Assembly: GCA_910589415.1 (NCBI GenBank)
Contig: OU342636.1
Span: forward strand, 40,873,735-40,937,734
DNA from: Malachius bipustulatus
Lineage: Eukaryota; Arthropoda; Insecta; Coleoptera; Melyridae
Length of the DNA: 64,000 bases
Direction of reading: 5' to 3'
A model generated the notes under the pieces. It was not told the origin of the DNA. It did not search any database and was given only the letters and a program-made list of their open reading frames with translations. Every line of letters begins with the position of its first letter. Position 1 is the stretch's first letter. This document shows positions 10,621 to 23,056 of the stretch, in pieces. A program made the position numbers and the translations under genes.

Positions 10621-13600
10621 TTTGTGGCTCTGTGGGTGGTTTTTAGGCTTCTAAACCAGTAAAAATTCTTAAAACTAATATATGGCTTCGAGTTACTCGA
10701 ATTTATCAAGGTTTTGGATCTGATAGGATTAGCAAAGTTTCGCCAAAATTGTTGTTATCTAATTGGATAAAAAATTCTCTTGCCTTGATGTTTCTGATAA
10801 TTACATCTATAAGGGTAAATCCGTTGCCCTCTTGGTTTAATTTTTGTGAAGTGTTATCGCTAAATTTTGATCCGATCATTTATAGTTGGATTTCAGGCCA
10901 AAAATAAAAATAGCTGGTCAAAACAGTCAGGCTTCCAAAGGCAAAGCTTCATTATCAGATTCTGTGATTCTCAGTTTATTTGTTTTAAGGCGGGTTAAAA
11001 ATCTAAATCCTTTAACCTCCTTTTTAACGGTACCTACCTATTTTTAAAATTAGGCATGTTTCTGAAATGCAAAGAAAACTGGGTTGTAATATTTAGCATT
11101 TAGGCTCCCACGACCTGCAAGATCTAAAATACATTTTCCTGGGGTTTTTAATTACTTCATCATGTTGTAGGATGACTTTTATCTTCATTGAGCCATTTGT
11201 ATTTGAATATTATATGTATTGAATAAAAAAATATAGTAAATATTCGCCAGAACGTCACATTGTGTAATATTTGGTTGACATATTTAATGAAAACATACGA
11301 TTGGTGATATTTAAAGCGTCTGTAGCAACCCCCAAACAGTTTTTATGGCAATATGCCTCATCGACCAATGAGACACTAGCACTAGACACTATCTCTGCAG
11401 TCAATCCACCGTGCTTGAACATCGAACTAGTCATGGGGAAGTATAGAGAAATATTACATTATGTTGTAAAATCGTTATAAACAACCTGCAGTGCAAATTA
11501 CGTATCTTATAGGTAGGTACTGAAATCGTTTGTCCAGTCAATAATTTCGGGTGGACAAAAATTGACAAATCTTGGTCAATCGAATCCTTTTTAAAAATGA
11601 ATGAAAAATGTCCGCTTGGGTGTGCTGAATTTTCAATTTTTTTCATAACTTTTCATTAAAGAGTGGACCAATAAACTTTTTGAATGAGCACGGGATGGAT
11701 TTTGCGTTTTACAAAAATTCGCCTTTAGGGGTGCCAAGTTCACTGAGCTTAATAGGTAGGATAAGTAGAAAATATTAAATTTAATTGCAAAATAAAAGAT
11801 TTTTTTTTAAATTTAAATAAAAAGTTTGAATTACCTATTTAAAATAATCTTCAGCTTTGTTGCGAGTGAATATTTTATAAGAGGTTTCTTTATTGGTCAG
11901 ACAATGCAGAACTGAGCCTTTAATAAATTATCCAAACTAGAATATGATATCTGTTGCGTGTCCATCATGTATATGTGCTTCATAAAATTACCTTATTTTC
12001 AACGACTTTCCTATTTTTTTACGGCTATGATAGCCAATTGAAGGCCGATTGTTATATGTATATTTTTTTTAACACAAGAAGCAATAGCCTTATATATAGC
12101 TAGCTAGGTATTTTTGTTTGCAAGATTGCGAATTGTGTTGTGATATCGCGAATCTCCCTTCAAGTTTCAATGCCGGTGGGATGAGTTAAACTTGCCCTAC
12201 CAGACTATTAGACAAAGGACCACATTAGAGGATAAAGACCAGGTCTGCTAGGGGTCTGCAGCATAATATTCGCATATACTGCCTCTTTAGAACCTATTAT
12301 TCGCACTATTCAATGCCGTATTCACTCCTCGTACGTCTATTCAGGTTGTAAAACTAGTACAGTGGCGGAGGAAAAGGCACCGTAGAAAGTTCTAAAATTT
12401 AATTCTTGATTTTATTGATTACCTAACTATGAATGGTTGACTTTATTTATTTGAGCGTTATTATTTTTTATTTAATAAATAATTCCGCTATTGATATTTA
12501 AGGATAAGGGTAGGTAAGGATGTAGGTACTAGAAAAGTTTAATTTTTTAAAATAATTAGATATTAAAGAAATTTTCAATTAGGCTTTTCTCAATGTTGAA
12601 ATTATGACATTAGCCCTTCTTGCACCAAGTCACAGATATCTAGGTAATAATTTATGCAGGTTCCCTGATCTTAATTTATTTTTGTAGAAAAGTTAAAAGT
12701 AGTAAGTTTACGTTGAACTTAGAAGAGACAAAAATAATAATTGTAAAGAAATTGGACCTCTAATGTAAAAAAAAGGTTTAAAAGCAAAAGCGGGGTGAAT
12801 AAAATTATGATATTATGGAGACTTTTTGGTGGTAATTTTTGATTGAAAAAGTTTCTTTGTTTATTTCAAGCTGCTTTAAAAAAATAGATACTTAAATATG
12901 AATTGTAAGGAGTGTAACTTCTCAGGGAAGGATTGATTTTTTTTTATCAAACTTAAAAAAAATATATCAAGGAATCTTCACTTGAAATTTGAAATTTCTC
13001 TAGTAATTAATGTTGACACACTTTATATATTTACAAATCGATCCACCGAAAAAAAAGCATGCGTATTTTGAGGCACTAATCGTCACTTAAAAAATTTTTT
13101 TCGTTTTTTTTTTTTTCAGTTGTGGTACTAATAACTTTCAGCCCCTATAAGCTGGGGGTTCATGTATTGCCTGTTTTTTTTTATAACAAAACCCACCCCT
13201 ACTCTCATTTTTGAACGTGATGTAAGTAAAATAATTTGGAATACAAAAAATAATTATTATTATTATTGTTCTCTATAATTTTTCCCCAACTCGACCATTT
13301 TGCAAAAAAAAAAGAAAATTAAAGAAACAATACCATAGTCATATTTTAATATTCACCATACAATTAGGACAAATATTATGTCGTTCAGAAAGAAAATTGA
13401 AAAAAAAAATTTTTTAAATTATAACTAGGTATAAGATAAAATAAAATTACAATTTAAATTAAAATAAATTAAATTTCGGAAATTTAAAAAGAAATCAAGA
13501 TTTCAGTGGGCAGCCACATGGGGAATCATATGTAACGAAGAAATTAATTTTCTCTGTTATATATTTATATTTTGTAGAATTGGAAAAACCCGAAACAGGT

Positions 13601-14070
13601 CAATTTTTAAATTGAATTTATGTTCTATATTTTTTTATAGGGGATGCTTCTTGGCTTAGTAATGACTATAGTGTCTATTATTTTTAAATTAGACACCCTG
13701 TATATTATTACATTTTCAGATTATCTGAGAAAATCCAATAAGAATACTTTTTACAGTTGCAAATGAAAATCTTTTGGTTTTAATATATTTTTTTATATAA
13801 TTTTTATATAAATTCTTATAATTTTCATCACCTTGTATAAAAATTCCAAGTATACTATAATAAGATAACACTTGAAAGGTTGAGATAGAGTCACACGTAA
13901 GCCGTTTTCAGACATTTTGAGCCGTTTCCGATGTATGCTGCTTTCAAAATGGAAAATTGCAATTTTTATTTGTTTATAAACCATTTAAACTGCATTTCAG
14001 AAAACTATTTTTGTTTAAAAACTAGTCTATTAAAAAAACAAAACAATGTAGTCATTGATAAAGGAGAATA
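10621..14070. other. AT-rich, no gene recognised
   Basis: About 3.4 kb of low-complexity AT-rich sequence with poly-T runs and one partial repeat end (GACACCCTGTATATT near 13690). No conserved protein motif seen in any frame. Confidence 0.5.
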
Positions 14071-14072
14071 TA

Positions 14073-15073
14073 CAGGGTGCACCATGTATCCTTCTCTATA
14101 TTGCTATCTCCTAACGCTAACGGATACAGGGGCGGTTAAACAAATCCAAAGGAGCGCAATTTTGTGGCCATCTCGATTCCGTCGAGACATACAAGATATC
14201 TGTGACCGTTCCTGAAATATCCTGAAAAAACTGAAAAATCGAGATTTCTTATTTTTTCCATATCTTTTTTATTATTGGAGATTAATGAATAATTTTTTGT
14301 GGGCTTACATAAGTCGTCAAGAGCTACCCATCTGACATTTCAAAAATTTTCAAAGCCGACTAGATCCCAGAATTTTCATAGTCAACTTTCGTTTTTCTTA
14401 TGGCCACCATAGTGTTTTTTATGTTGTTTGGTATAAAAAAATCATAAAAACAAAAAATTGTTAAACTTCAAAAAATAAATTAAAAAAAAATTTATTCTTC
14501 TTTTTTCTTTACAAAAAATACACATTTTTAGACCGAATTTCATAGATAAATTAAAAAAACCATAAGGCAAGCACTATTTCGGCGTATTTTACAAATGTTG
14601 ACGTTTTTCGACGATTTTTTATTAGGTTTTTCTTTGAAAAAAGAAGAATAAAAACTTTCCAATTTTTTTTTCTAAAATTTATTAATTTTTGGTTTCCATT
14701 ATTTTTTTCATATCGAACGACATAAAAATATAATATGGCGGCCATAAGAAAAACGAAAGTTGACTGTGAAAACTCTTGGATCTAGTAGGCCTTGAAAATT
14801 TTTGAAATGTCAGATGGATAGCTCTTAACGGCTTATGTAAGCCTACAAAAAATTATTTATTAATTTCCAATAATAAAAAAGATATGAGGAAAATAAGAAA
14901 TCTCGATTTTTCAGTTTTTTCAGGATATTTCAGGAACGGTCACAGATATCTTGCATGTTTTGACGAATTCGAGATGGCCACAAAACTGCGCATCTTTTCT
15001 CTAATTTAACCGACCCTGTATCTGTTAGCGTTCAGGAGATAGCAATATAGAGAAGGATACATGGTGCACCCTG
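14073..15073. mobile_element. 1001-bp palindromic CAGGGTG element
   Basis: CAGGGTGCACCATGTATCC at the left is repeated inverted at the right, with TA on each side (14071-14072, 15074-15075). The arms are about 340-370 bp (14073-14411 and 14735-15073) with few mismatches, leaving a loop of about 300 bp. An inner segment ATGGC(C/G)(A/G)CCAT next to CGTTTTTCTTATGG also occurs in the elements at 17620-18924 and 29575-30237, which defines a family. No transposase encoded. Confidence 0.85.
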
Positions 15074-15076
15074 TAT

Positions 15077-15685
15077 AAAAATTGAGTCTTCTTTGATACG
15101 ACAAATTTATTTATCAAGCTATAAACTTGAGTGCCCTACCGGTTTCGGCCAATTGGTATCTTCAGGGGCTAGAGTGGACTACTCAACTGTAAGGAAATAA
15201 ATAATCGGTATTAGAGTAAAATCTAGTAGGCAACACAAAAACAAAAATTAAAAAACAAGAAAAATGAAAAAACTTCAAGATGAGAAAGACAAAATTAAGT
15301 AATTGAGACAAAAATAGCATCAATTTTAACATGCATAACTTGGGGAATTTCCCACCAGCTTAACTGTAAGTTCCTTTTATATTCTTTTTACATTTTTATC
15401 ATATTGATCTTAGCTATATTTTTACACCTTAATATTCACATTTTTCTTCTTTATAGATAATTCTCCGTTAATAGCCTATCAATTGAGGCTATTTTTGTCT
15501 CAATTACTTAATTTTTGTTGTTTTTGTGTTGCCTACTAGATTTTACTCTAATACCGATTATTTATTTCCTTACAGTTGAGTAGTCCACTCTAGCCCCTGA
15601 AGATAGCAATTGGCCGAAACCGCTAGGGCACTCAAGTTTATAGCTTGATAAATAAATTTGTCGTACCAAAGAAGACTCAATTTTT
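15077..15685. mobile_element. Second palindrome, abutting the first; Penelope-like motif
   Basis: Begins three bases after the previous element. The arms 15077-15250 and 15510-15685 are inverted copies starting AAAATTGAGTCTTCTTTG, with further pairing inside. Each arm contains CCTGAAGAT(A/C)-type sequence followed by TTGGCC and GAAACC. That arrangement resembles the hammerhead-ribozyme-bearing terminal repeats of Penelope-like elements (CTGANGA...GAAAC), although the core here is CTGAAGA. The Penelope link is inference. Confidence 0.6.
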
Positions 15686-15819
15686 AGTGTATTTTTTAAC
15701 AAAAAAATACACTATTGAGGACGACATCACTTTTCGAAAATCACCCAAACTCATCAAATGTCCACCGATCATGACCCCCAGATCACGAAAAAGTGGTTTT
15801 CCAAAATTCACCTGCCCAC

Positions 15820-15820
15820 G

Positions 15821-15856
<36 letters not shown>

Positions 15857-15885
15857 TTATATATTTATATATTTATATATTTATT
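15820..15885. repeat. AT / ATATATTT microsatellite
   Basis: Pure (AT)n followed by several ATATATTT-like units; direct reading of the sequence. Confidence 0.9.
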
Positions 15886-17480
15886 TCTCCAAAATCGCGG
15901 TTTTTCGATTTTAAAAACGCTCCTGTAGCTTTATCTTTCAAGATAAGTGAACAAAATTTTGGATCCTTGTAAAACTTTGGAATGACGTTAGATTTTCGTT
16001 GAAAAAATTTCCAAAAGTCCCATCACTTCTACAGGGTGTCCCTTCAAAGTTCCAGGAATCCGGTTTTTGTCACCTCATTTCAGGTCGCAATTTTCAATCT
16101 AGGAGGCTGAAATTTTTGTGGGAGTAAGATATCTATAAGGACTGGTCTGGTATTGCACTTGAGCAAAATCGGCCGAACCGTTTCAAAATGGCAGCCATTT
16201 GAATTTTTGGAAAATTTGCTATTTTTTGAGTCCCTGTATGAGCAAGATGGCAATAAAACTTTCAAATAAAATTAACAAGATTGGAAGAAAACTATTTGAA
16301 ATTTGAATTAAAGCAATAAAATTGGCATTATTTATATTAATAAGCCAGTGGCGTAGGTAGGAAAAGGGTAAAAATGTCTAAATTTCTATAACCGTTTATG
16401 AGTTCATTTTTAAAGAAATTGAACTGAAATTTTCACAGTAGGCAAGTACACTAATATCCTTTAACCCTTAAAAGTTTCAAGAAGTAAATAATAAAAATGG
16501 CGGAGATATTAATATTTTTTTCATATGATGTTTATTTCTTTAAAATTTTAAAACCGCTGTTGTAGCTTCATATAAGGATTATTAGTGAACGAAATTTTTT
16601 ACCCTTGTGAACTTCGAAATGACATTTGATATTCGTAAAAAAAATTCCCTAAAGCTGCGTTACTTCTACAGGGTGTCCCTCCAAATTAAAAACAAAAACC
16701 GTCTATGAGGCACGGTTTCTGGTCGCAGTTTTCAATCTAGGGGGCTGAAATTTTTTTATGAGAAAGATAGCCGCAAGGAGTCGTCTGGTACTGTATTTGA
16801 GTGAAAACGAGCAGTTTCAAAATGGCGGCCTTTTCAATTTTAGAAAAAATTGCCAGATTTTGAACCCCTATACCTACCTACCTATAAGCAAGTTATAAAA
16901 ACAAATTTAAACCAAATTAACACGATTGGAAGAAAATTATTTTAAATTTGAGTTAATGCAGTAAAATTTGCATATTTTTCATTAATAAGCCAGTGGCGTG
17001 GGTAGGAAAAGGGTAAAAATGGCTAAATATCTATAACCGTTTATGAGCGTTTTTTGAAGGAATTGAGCTGAAGTTTTTCCAGTAGACAACTATACGAATA
17101 ACCCCTAACTCTGAAAAATTTCAAGAAGCAAATAAGAAAAATGGCGGAGATATTCGAATATTTTTACATGATGTTTATTCCTCTAAAATTTCAAATTTTC
17201 GGTTTTCAAAACTCCCCTTTCACTTTTTGCGAATTTATTAAAGGTGGTGTAAAGAATAGTATTTTTTAAGTAAAGTTAGCCAGTGGCGGACACAGGAAAA
17301 GGGAAAAATTTTTAAAATTTGTCAATTTTTTTTTATTTTGTTAAATTTAAAAATCCATTCTAAGACACGTTTTCAAACTAAATGAAATGAAATTTTCTCA
17401 GTAAACCACTACGCTAATATCACCTGACTATGGAAAATTTCAGAAAGCCAATTTAAAAAGCGGTGAAAATATTCATAATT
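15881..17480. repeat. Tandem array, period about 645 bp, 2.5 copies
   Basis: Units start near 15881, 16531 and 17174 with TTTATTTCTCC, TTTATTTCTTT and TTTATTCCTC. Each full unit contains ACAGGGTGTCCCT, a block with CAATCTAGG(A/G)GGCTGAAA, then AAAATGGC(A/G)GCC, then GCCAGTGGCGT(A/G)GGTAGG, ending GGCGGAGATATT. The third copy is partial and diverged (GCCAGTGGCGGACACAGG). Satellite-like or the internal repeats of a larger element; no coding content. Confidence 0.8.
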
Positions 17481-17619
17481 GAATCGCATAAAAATACACT
17501 ATTTCTGCGATTGATGCGCAAGAAGGTTTTTTATATTTTCTCCTTTATCAAATTATGGTCGACACAGTGACGTACAATTTTCATCAATTTATAATGTAGT
17601 CATTGTTTTGATCATTATA

Positions 17620-18924
17620 CAGTGTGTCCAAGATAAGGAAGGAATATTGGGATATTAGAAACGGTAAGAGATAGGAGGTCGATTAAATTAGAAAAAAGTT
17701 TCACAATTTTATTCTTAATGAGAAGATGAAAATTTTTTTTTTTTTTTGAAAACTGCATGCTCTGCTGAGATACGCTGAAAAACTGAAAAATTGTGATTTT
17801 TTATTTTGAGCCATATCTTCTTTATTGTATAAAATTAATGACCACTTTTTTACAGGTTTATGCAGTGGTAGGGGGGGTGGTAACATTTGTTTGTGGTTTC
17901 GCCATTTTTTATTTTTGAAATAAATTGTTACATTCAATAAGAAAAAAAAAAAAAAAAAACTTGCTTCTTTTTTGTAAATAAACTTCTATAACATAAATGT
18001 TTCAGAATAACGTCTTATTCTTGAAGTTGTTATTAAAAATTATTAATTGCATTGGTTTCAATGAAGTATACTTTATGGTAATATAATATAAGTAATATAA
18101 TTAATTTTATGGTCACTCAATTATCACGATAATTTTTTTAAGAGCAATAAAATTGAAGAAAGATGGCCTAAAAATTTTATAATTAGCAAAGAACAATTTC
18201 AAAATAACAACTGAGAATAAGACATTAATCTGAAAAATTTATGGGGTAGAAGTTTATTTACAAAAGAGAAGCAATTTTTTTTTTTAATTTTTCTTATCAA
18301 AATGTAATAATTTTTTCAAAAATCATAAAATGGCTAATAACTAGAAAACCGTAAACAATCGACCTATTGCCTATGGGATTTTTTATTTCATATGACCCCC
18401 CCCCCTCACCTATACCACTGGGTTTCGTTTGATCCATGTCTTCTGGGACACCTGTATATGTCATCAAAAGCTATCCGCATCCTGACACTAGGTACAAAAA
18501 TTTTTTTATCCGACTAGATTCCAGAGTTTTCACAGTCAACTTTTGTTCTTCTCATGGCCGCCATATTAAGTTTTTTGGTTTATTTGATTTTTTTAATGTC
18601 GAATGACATGAAAAAACAATATGGCGGCCATAAGAAAATCAAAATTCGACAATAAATATTCTGGAATCTAGTCGGCTTTAGAAGTTTTTGAAGTGTCAGA
18701 TGGATAGCTCTTGAAGACGAAATCATAAATTTATTTCCATAACAGAAAAGATATGGCTGAAATAAGAAATTTCGGTTTTTCAGTTTTTCAGGATATTTTC
18801 AGCAACGTCTGTAGCTTTCTATTTTTTTTCCTGATTCTTATTAAGAATAAAATTGTGCAGCTTTTCTCTAATTTAACCGATTCCAATACACGAATGTTAT
18901 CCCTTCCTTATCTTGGACACACTG
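17620..18924. mobile_element. 1305-bp mosaic palindrome, ends CAGTGTGTCC
   Basis: CAGTGTGTCCAAGATAAGGA and its inverse bound the element, with TA on both sides (17618-17619, 18925-18926). Outer arms pair for roughly 220 bp. A second palindrome is nested inside (about 17862-18421, bounded by AGTGGTAGGGGGGG and its complement), and a third pairing around 18510-18690 matches the core of the 14073 element. It appears to be a foldback element of the same family carrying other repeats. Confidence 0.75.
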
Positions 18925-18949
18925 TATGATTGGGTAAGGTTAGTTTTAT

Positions 18950-19683
18950 TATAATCGCCGGAAGTAACAGTTTGAATATAAGGACCTAGGACCTTTACCA
19001 AAATTAGTAAGCACTAAGTACTTGTGTTAATTACTGAGAAACATTTAAATTAGACATAGCACCAACAAGCTGGACAATGCTGCAAGATAAAAATAAGAAA
19101 AAGAATTTATTTGTGATAACAATACAATAAATGTTACCTCTTCTTGCAAAATAATTTCCAACATATGAATAAAAACCTGTTTACTTTGTTTAAAACTCTT
19201 GTAAGTACCATTAATTAGTTTGTAAAATGTAATACATTGTAGAATTTTTTAGATAACCTCCTAACCAGGTTCATATTTATTTCTATTTGAAAAATATTTA
19301 AAATTATATTTAGAACGTACTTTGGGACCGATTATTTACTTCTGTAAGTACATTGCGGTTTTCTAAGTAAAAGTTAATCGTAATAATAATTATTTTTACC
19401 AATTAGACGATTCAGTTATATTATTTATTATACTAAACCTCGTTAACTTAACTGCTATTAATTTATTTAATAGTTAAAAAAAAAATATTGTAATAATACG
19501 CCACAAATTAAATAGTAAAATATCTTATCGCATAATAGCAGGAGGTCCCAAGTGAGGGGTAGTTTATTATACTAACTCCCCCCTCCTAAAACAAAAATCA
19601 CCTACGTTCATAGAATACTTGTCAAACTAATAAAAAAAAACAAATAAGTCGAAATTTGTGAACTTAGTTACATTAAGTTTCCA
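18950..19683. other. No gene recognised
   Basis: AT-rich, no coding or RNA signature seen. Confidence 0.5.
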
Positions 19684-19695
19684 TCCTGTATTTTT

Positions 19696-19922
19696 TTTAA
19701 GGAAGTAACATTGGTATTAACTATGTAGATAAGAAAAAGTCGCTCCATTTCAGTAATTATGGGTTCGAGAACTTACTCATTACCCATGCAGTCTCAGGTA
19801 TGCTAATTAAATAGTAGAATAGACGAAACAAATGATCAGAGCGTGACTGGGAATCGAACTCAGTCCGAGGCAGTTCAACGGTTTAGTAGTTTGCACTTCT
19901 AGCCCGCGAAGCCACCGCCGGC
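19696..19922 (-). mobile_element. tRNA-derived SINE, 227 bp, 12-bp target duplication
   Basis: On the minus strand the 5' head contains a Pol III B-box-like GAGTTCGATTCCC preceded by a tRNA-like segment GGTGGCTTCGCGGGC. The 3' part holds TGGAGCGACTTTTTCTTA, a domain shared with the SINEs at 36175-36375 and 42002-42304. The element is flanked by a perfect direct repeat TCCTGTATTTTT (19684-19695 and 19923-19934), the mark of LINE-mediated insertion. The A-rich tail is very short. Confidence 0.85.
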
Positions 19923-19934
19923 TCCTGTATTTTT

Positions 19935-21414
19935 CTTATTTAACAAATTTTTGAAACGTTACTTTAGAACAAAATAATCGTGGCCATTTTGGTCATTATT
20001 GAGCTGAGGGGTCTCACTCAGACATACGATAAGGCGATACTTGCTCGCTATGACTGTAATAAGTAAGTACCATTGAGATGATAAGCCTATTATCTATCTA
20101 TTTGTCGATTTTTCGAAATTTTTCCTTGGAATCCCCTTAGAAACTTAAGGTAATTTTTGCACAATAAATGAACAACAAATTATGAGACTACATCGAAAAT
20201 AAAATGCAACAATGTAAAAATTGTAGTGAAATGCGAATGTCCCGTTATCTATTTAATTACCGAAATTTTTTATGATTTATATTTTATCAACGAAGTGTCA
20301 GCATCGATTCCGTTTAGAGGTCAATGAAGTTACCGCTAGTCGCTAGTTACATCACAAAGGTATAGATAAAACTGGGTATCGGGATCATTATGGCAAATAT
20401 AGCTGACAAGTGTAAGAAGCCTGAAAATAAAAAATTTCAACCGCAATTTTTTGATATTTTCAGAAGGTCGTCTTTTTTATTGATCTCGACAAGAAATTAA
20501 TACGAAGTCGTCAAATTAATGGGAAAAAACATCGCAAGAAACGCAAAGTGTTTTAATATTATTATTTTTTTTTCTGAGAAAGGCAATTAGGAGCAAATTA
20601 TTCTTTTAAACGTTGAAGGAGGCAATATTTTTTGTCTAGAAAATTTATTGGAATATTCACATACTATGAAATTATATTTAGGGGGTCAAGAATTTTTATT
20701 AAACAAAATTGTTTGTTGTTTGTGCGCAAAAGCTTTTAAATTAAATTTAAACTAAAAAAAAAGAAAAATTCACGTTAAATGCGAGCCAAAATTACTTCTT
20801 TAGGAAAACGTTTGCAAAATCAAAATTCTGGTGAAAATGTGATGTTTATTTTTTTGAACGGAAGCATAAGAATAGAAGTCAGGTAAGAAGATGAGTTAGA
20901 GACCTTGTGAGTTCAGGGAACCATCGTCAGCAAATGTTCCAGGAAAAAAATAATATTAAGTTGACGATTTTCTTTTAATTTGATGGGTTTAAACTCCCTA
21001 CCTTTTGTCAATACAACCGAATTGGAATTGTATGGAAATTCTGTAAAAATTACATAATAAAAATATAAAAAAAAAGTTCACAGAGGGATAAAATAGCAAC
21101 AGTTTAGGCAAAAAGATTTATCGAAATTTTTTAGTGGACTGTGGAAACACTGTGTTAATCACAAAGAAGAATTAATCTTGGAATACAAGAGAAAAACCAT
21201 GGACAATATGCACTTATAGTGCTAGTGTCCCCCATTAAAATAGTATGTGGTTTGATTGCAGAGGAGGAGTTAAGGAGTTTAATTTTTGACGTTTCTTCAC
21301 AAATCTACAAGCGTCTCGCGTCAGTGCGCTGTAAATTCTTTAATCTACGTCCCTTCCATCTTGCATCTAACAGTAAACAGACGCCGAGACCCTGACACGA
21401 GCTAGAAACATATA
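19935..21414. other. No gene recognised
   Basis: About 1.5 kb of AT-rich sequence with no repeat boundary or protein motif that I can support. Confidence 0.5.
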
Positions 21415-21762
21415 CCGTGTGACCGCTTTCAAATATAGGGGAATAACATTGCAAATCACATGATTGCATTTTGCCGCTCACCAGTTTCATCTACAAGAAC
21501 GTCATAAACCTTCAAAAAACTTCAAAATTTACTGTCTTTTCTAACTATTGAAAAAATAATTTAAATGTTTACAAAAGGAAACATGTCAGTAGCCATGACA
21601 TGCCAAATTCGAATAATTTTGTTACTGGAATTTTGTTAGAAATGACTTTTCAATAGACACCATTACTGTCCTTCTAGATGAAATTGCTGAGCGGTAAACT
21701 GCAATAATTATGTGATTTCCCATGTTTTTCCTCTATGTCCCTCTTTGAAAGTTGTCACACGG
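21415..21762. mobile_element. 348-bp inverted-repeat element
   Basis: CCGTGTGACCGCTTTCAAA at the left pairs with the complement of TTTGAAAGTTGTCACACGG at the right. Further matches include AATCACAT and CCGCTCANCA(A/G)TTTCATCTA. Arms are about 90-100 bp and moderately diverged. The flanks do not give a clear target duplication. Confidence 0.65.
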
Positions 21763-22028
21763 TGGAAAAAAAATTACATTCTTCTGTCATAATTGTCATA
21801 ATTTCACTTCAATGATCACTATCGTGCCACATTTTGACAATATCAAAAGTTATTATTGTACTAGAACAATAAAAAAAATTGTTCCTAGTAACATAATGGG
21901 GTCCTTCTACAAGACGTAAAGAGTATCGTAATTGCGGTTTGTTAGAACGGGAGTGGAAAAAATAATTACCACTAAGGGATTTACTCGTCCAGAGTTAGTA
22001 TTAACAAGCTTTTCAACAAGAAAAACTT

Positions 22029-22412
22029 TTAGTCTACATTAACGTACCTACCTATAAGTTTAGATAAGAAATAATATGAATTCAAAGGGCAAATAAATGC
22101 ACAATCTATTATTATAAATTTTATTCTTTTCAGTGTGAATGTTGGGGACCTGGGAATTTGTACCATCTCCCGGTTTCTAGAATTATAGCTGTGAACATCC
22201 GCCCGAGTTTTCAACGAAGGCGCCGTCCCATCTAATTGCATACATGTTACATACATATACAAAGGCGGCAAAATAAGTATGCCAAGGTATCTAAACCATC
22301 TTAACCATTGTCTACAGTGTTCCTTTCTACCCTTCTTCGGCATAATTCTCACAGTCTTCTTTTGCATCATAAAAGCCCTACGAGATTCCGCCTCCTCGCC
22401 AATATACCACAA
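22029..22412 (-). pseudogene. Non-LTR reverse transcriptase C-terminal relic
   Basis: The 127-aa frame reads RRAFMMQKKTVRIM early, then LGILILPPLYMYV, then ADVHSYNSRNREMVQIPRS. That order (QK-x-x-RI, a hydrophobic LxxLPSLYIY block, then a D-x-H-x-H/YNTR block) is the region downstream of the polymerase domain in many insect LINE ORF2 proteins. It belongs with the palm fragment at 22680-22815 on the same strand. The intervening part is deleted or scrambled, so the gene is dead. Confidence 0.75.
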
Positions 22413-22679
22413 GCTAAATGGGAATTATAGTGACAGTGAGTAATATTTCATGAATCAAGCATCCTCAGTACGTGTAGCTGTAGCGAAACAGCATTACCTA
22501 ATTTCTCAACACGTAAATTCCTTTTGAAGTTTCTGTATATACGTAAAATACGTGATCAGTAACGGGCATCTGCTGATCATTTCGATTCTCATATTATGAC
22601 ATCCTTAACAAGCATTTTTCTGTCAGAAGTTAACTTTTTTTTTTATATATGCAAACCAGAAAGATGCTCACTTTATATA

Positions 22680-22815
22680 AATTACATGGTCTTCCTAAAA
22701 GCTGATGTGATATAATCCGCAAACGATACTGAGGAAATTTGCTTTATATAGGCGGGTGTAAGTCATTTATTTAGGACAATAAGGAAGGATCAATAACCGA
22801 TCCTTGCGGAACACC
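22680..22815 (-). pseudogene. Reverse transcriptase palm fragment (GVPQGSVI ... FADY)
   Basis: The minus strand reads QLLGVPQGSVIDPSLL, then after a stop and frameshift SSVSFADYITSA. These correspond to the conserved GVPQGSVLGP loop and the catalytic FADD box of LINE reverse transcriptases. Here the second catalytic Asp is replaced by Tyr, and stops break the frame. It is the upstream part of the relic at 22029-22412. Confidence 0.75.
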
Positions 22816-23016
22816 AAGCAATTGCTGCAAGATAAGCACGAGAGCAAGGGCGGGTCACTATCCTATCCATAGGCTCCCAGTTTGTGTGGTAAAATTATTG
22901 GGGAGAAGATGTCATCAAAAAGCCTGAGTTGGATCATAATCCATCAAACTCATTTTCAGGGCAGAGCAGTTTGGAAGATTTTTGATGAAACAATGTCCAT
23001 AGAGTTCTGGGGGATT

Positions 23017-23056
23017 AGCCGTCTCATGTAAAGTTCAACCATTACATGAAACGGCT
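23017..23056. repeat. 15-bp stem hairpin
   Basis: AGCCGTCTCATGTAA and TTACATGAAACGGCT pair with one mismatch around a 10-base loop. No other sign of a regulatory RNA. Confidence 0.7.

Noticed and set aside
15645..15914. 89-aa frame with repeated Tyr-Ile
   Set aside because: Translation of the AT microsatellite and palindrome arm, not a protein.
22029..22412. 127-aa minus frame as a novel small protein
   Set aside because: Its blocks match the downstream part of LINE ORF2 and lie next to a matching palm fragment.
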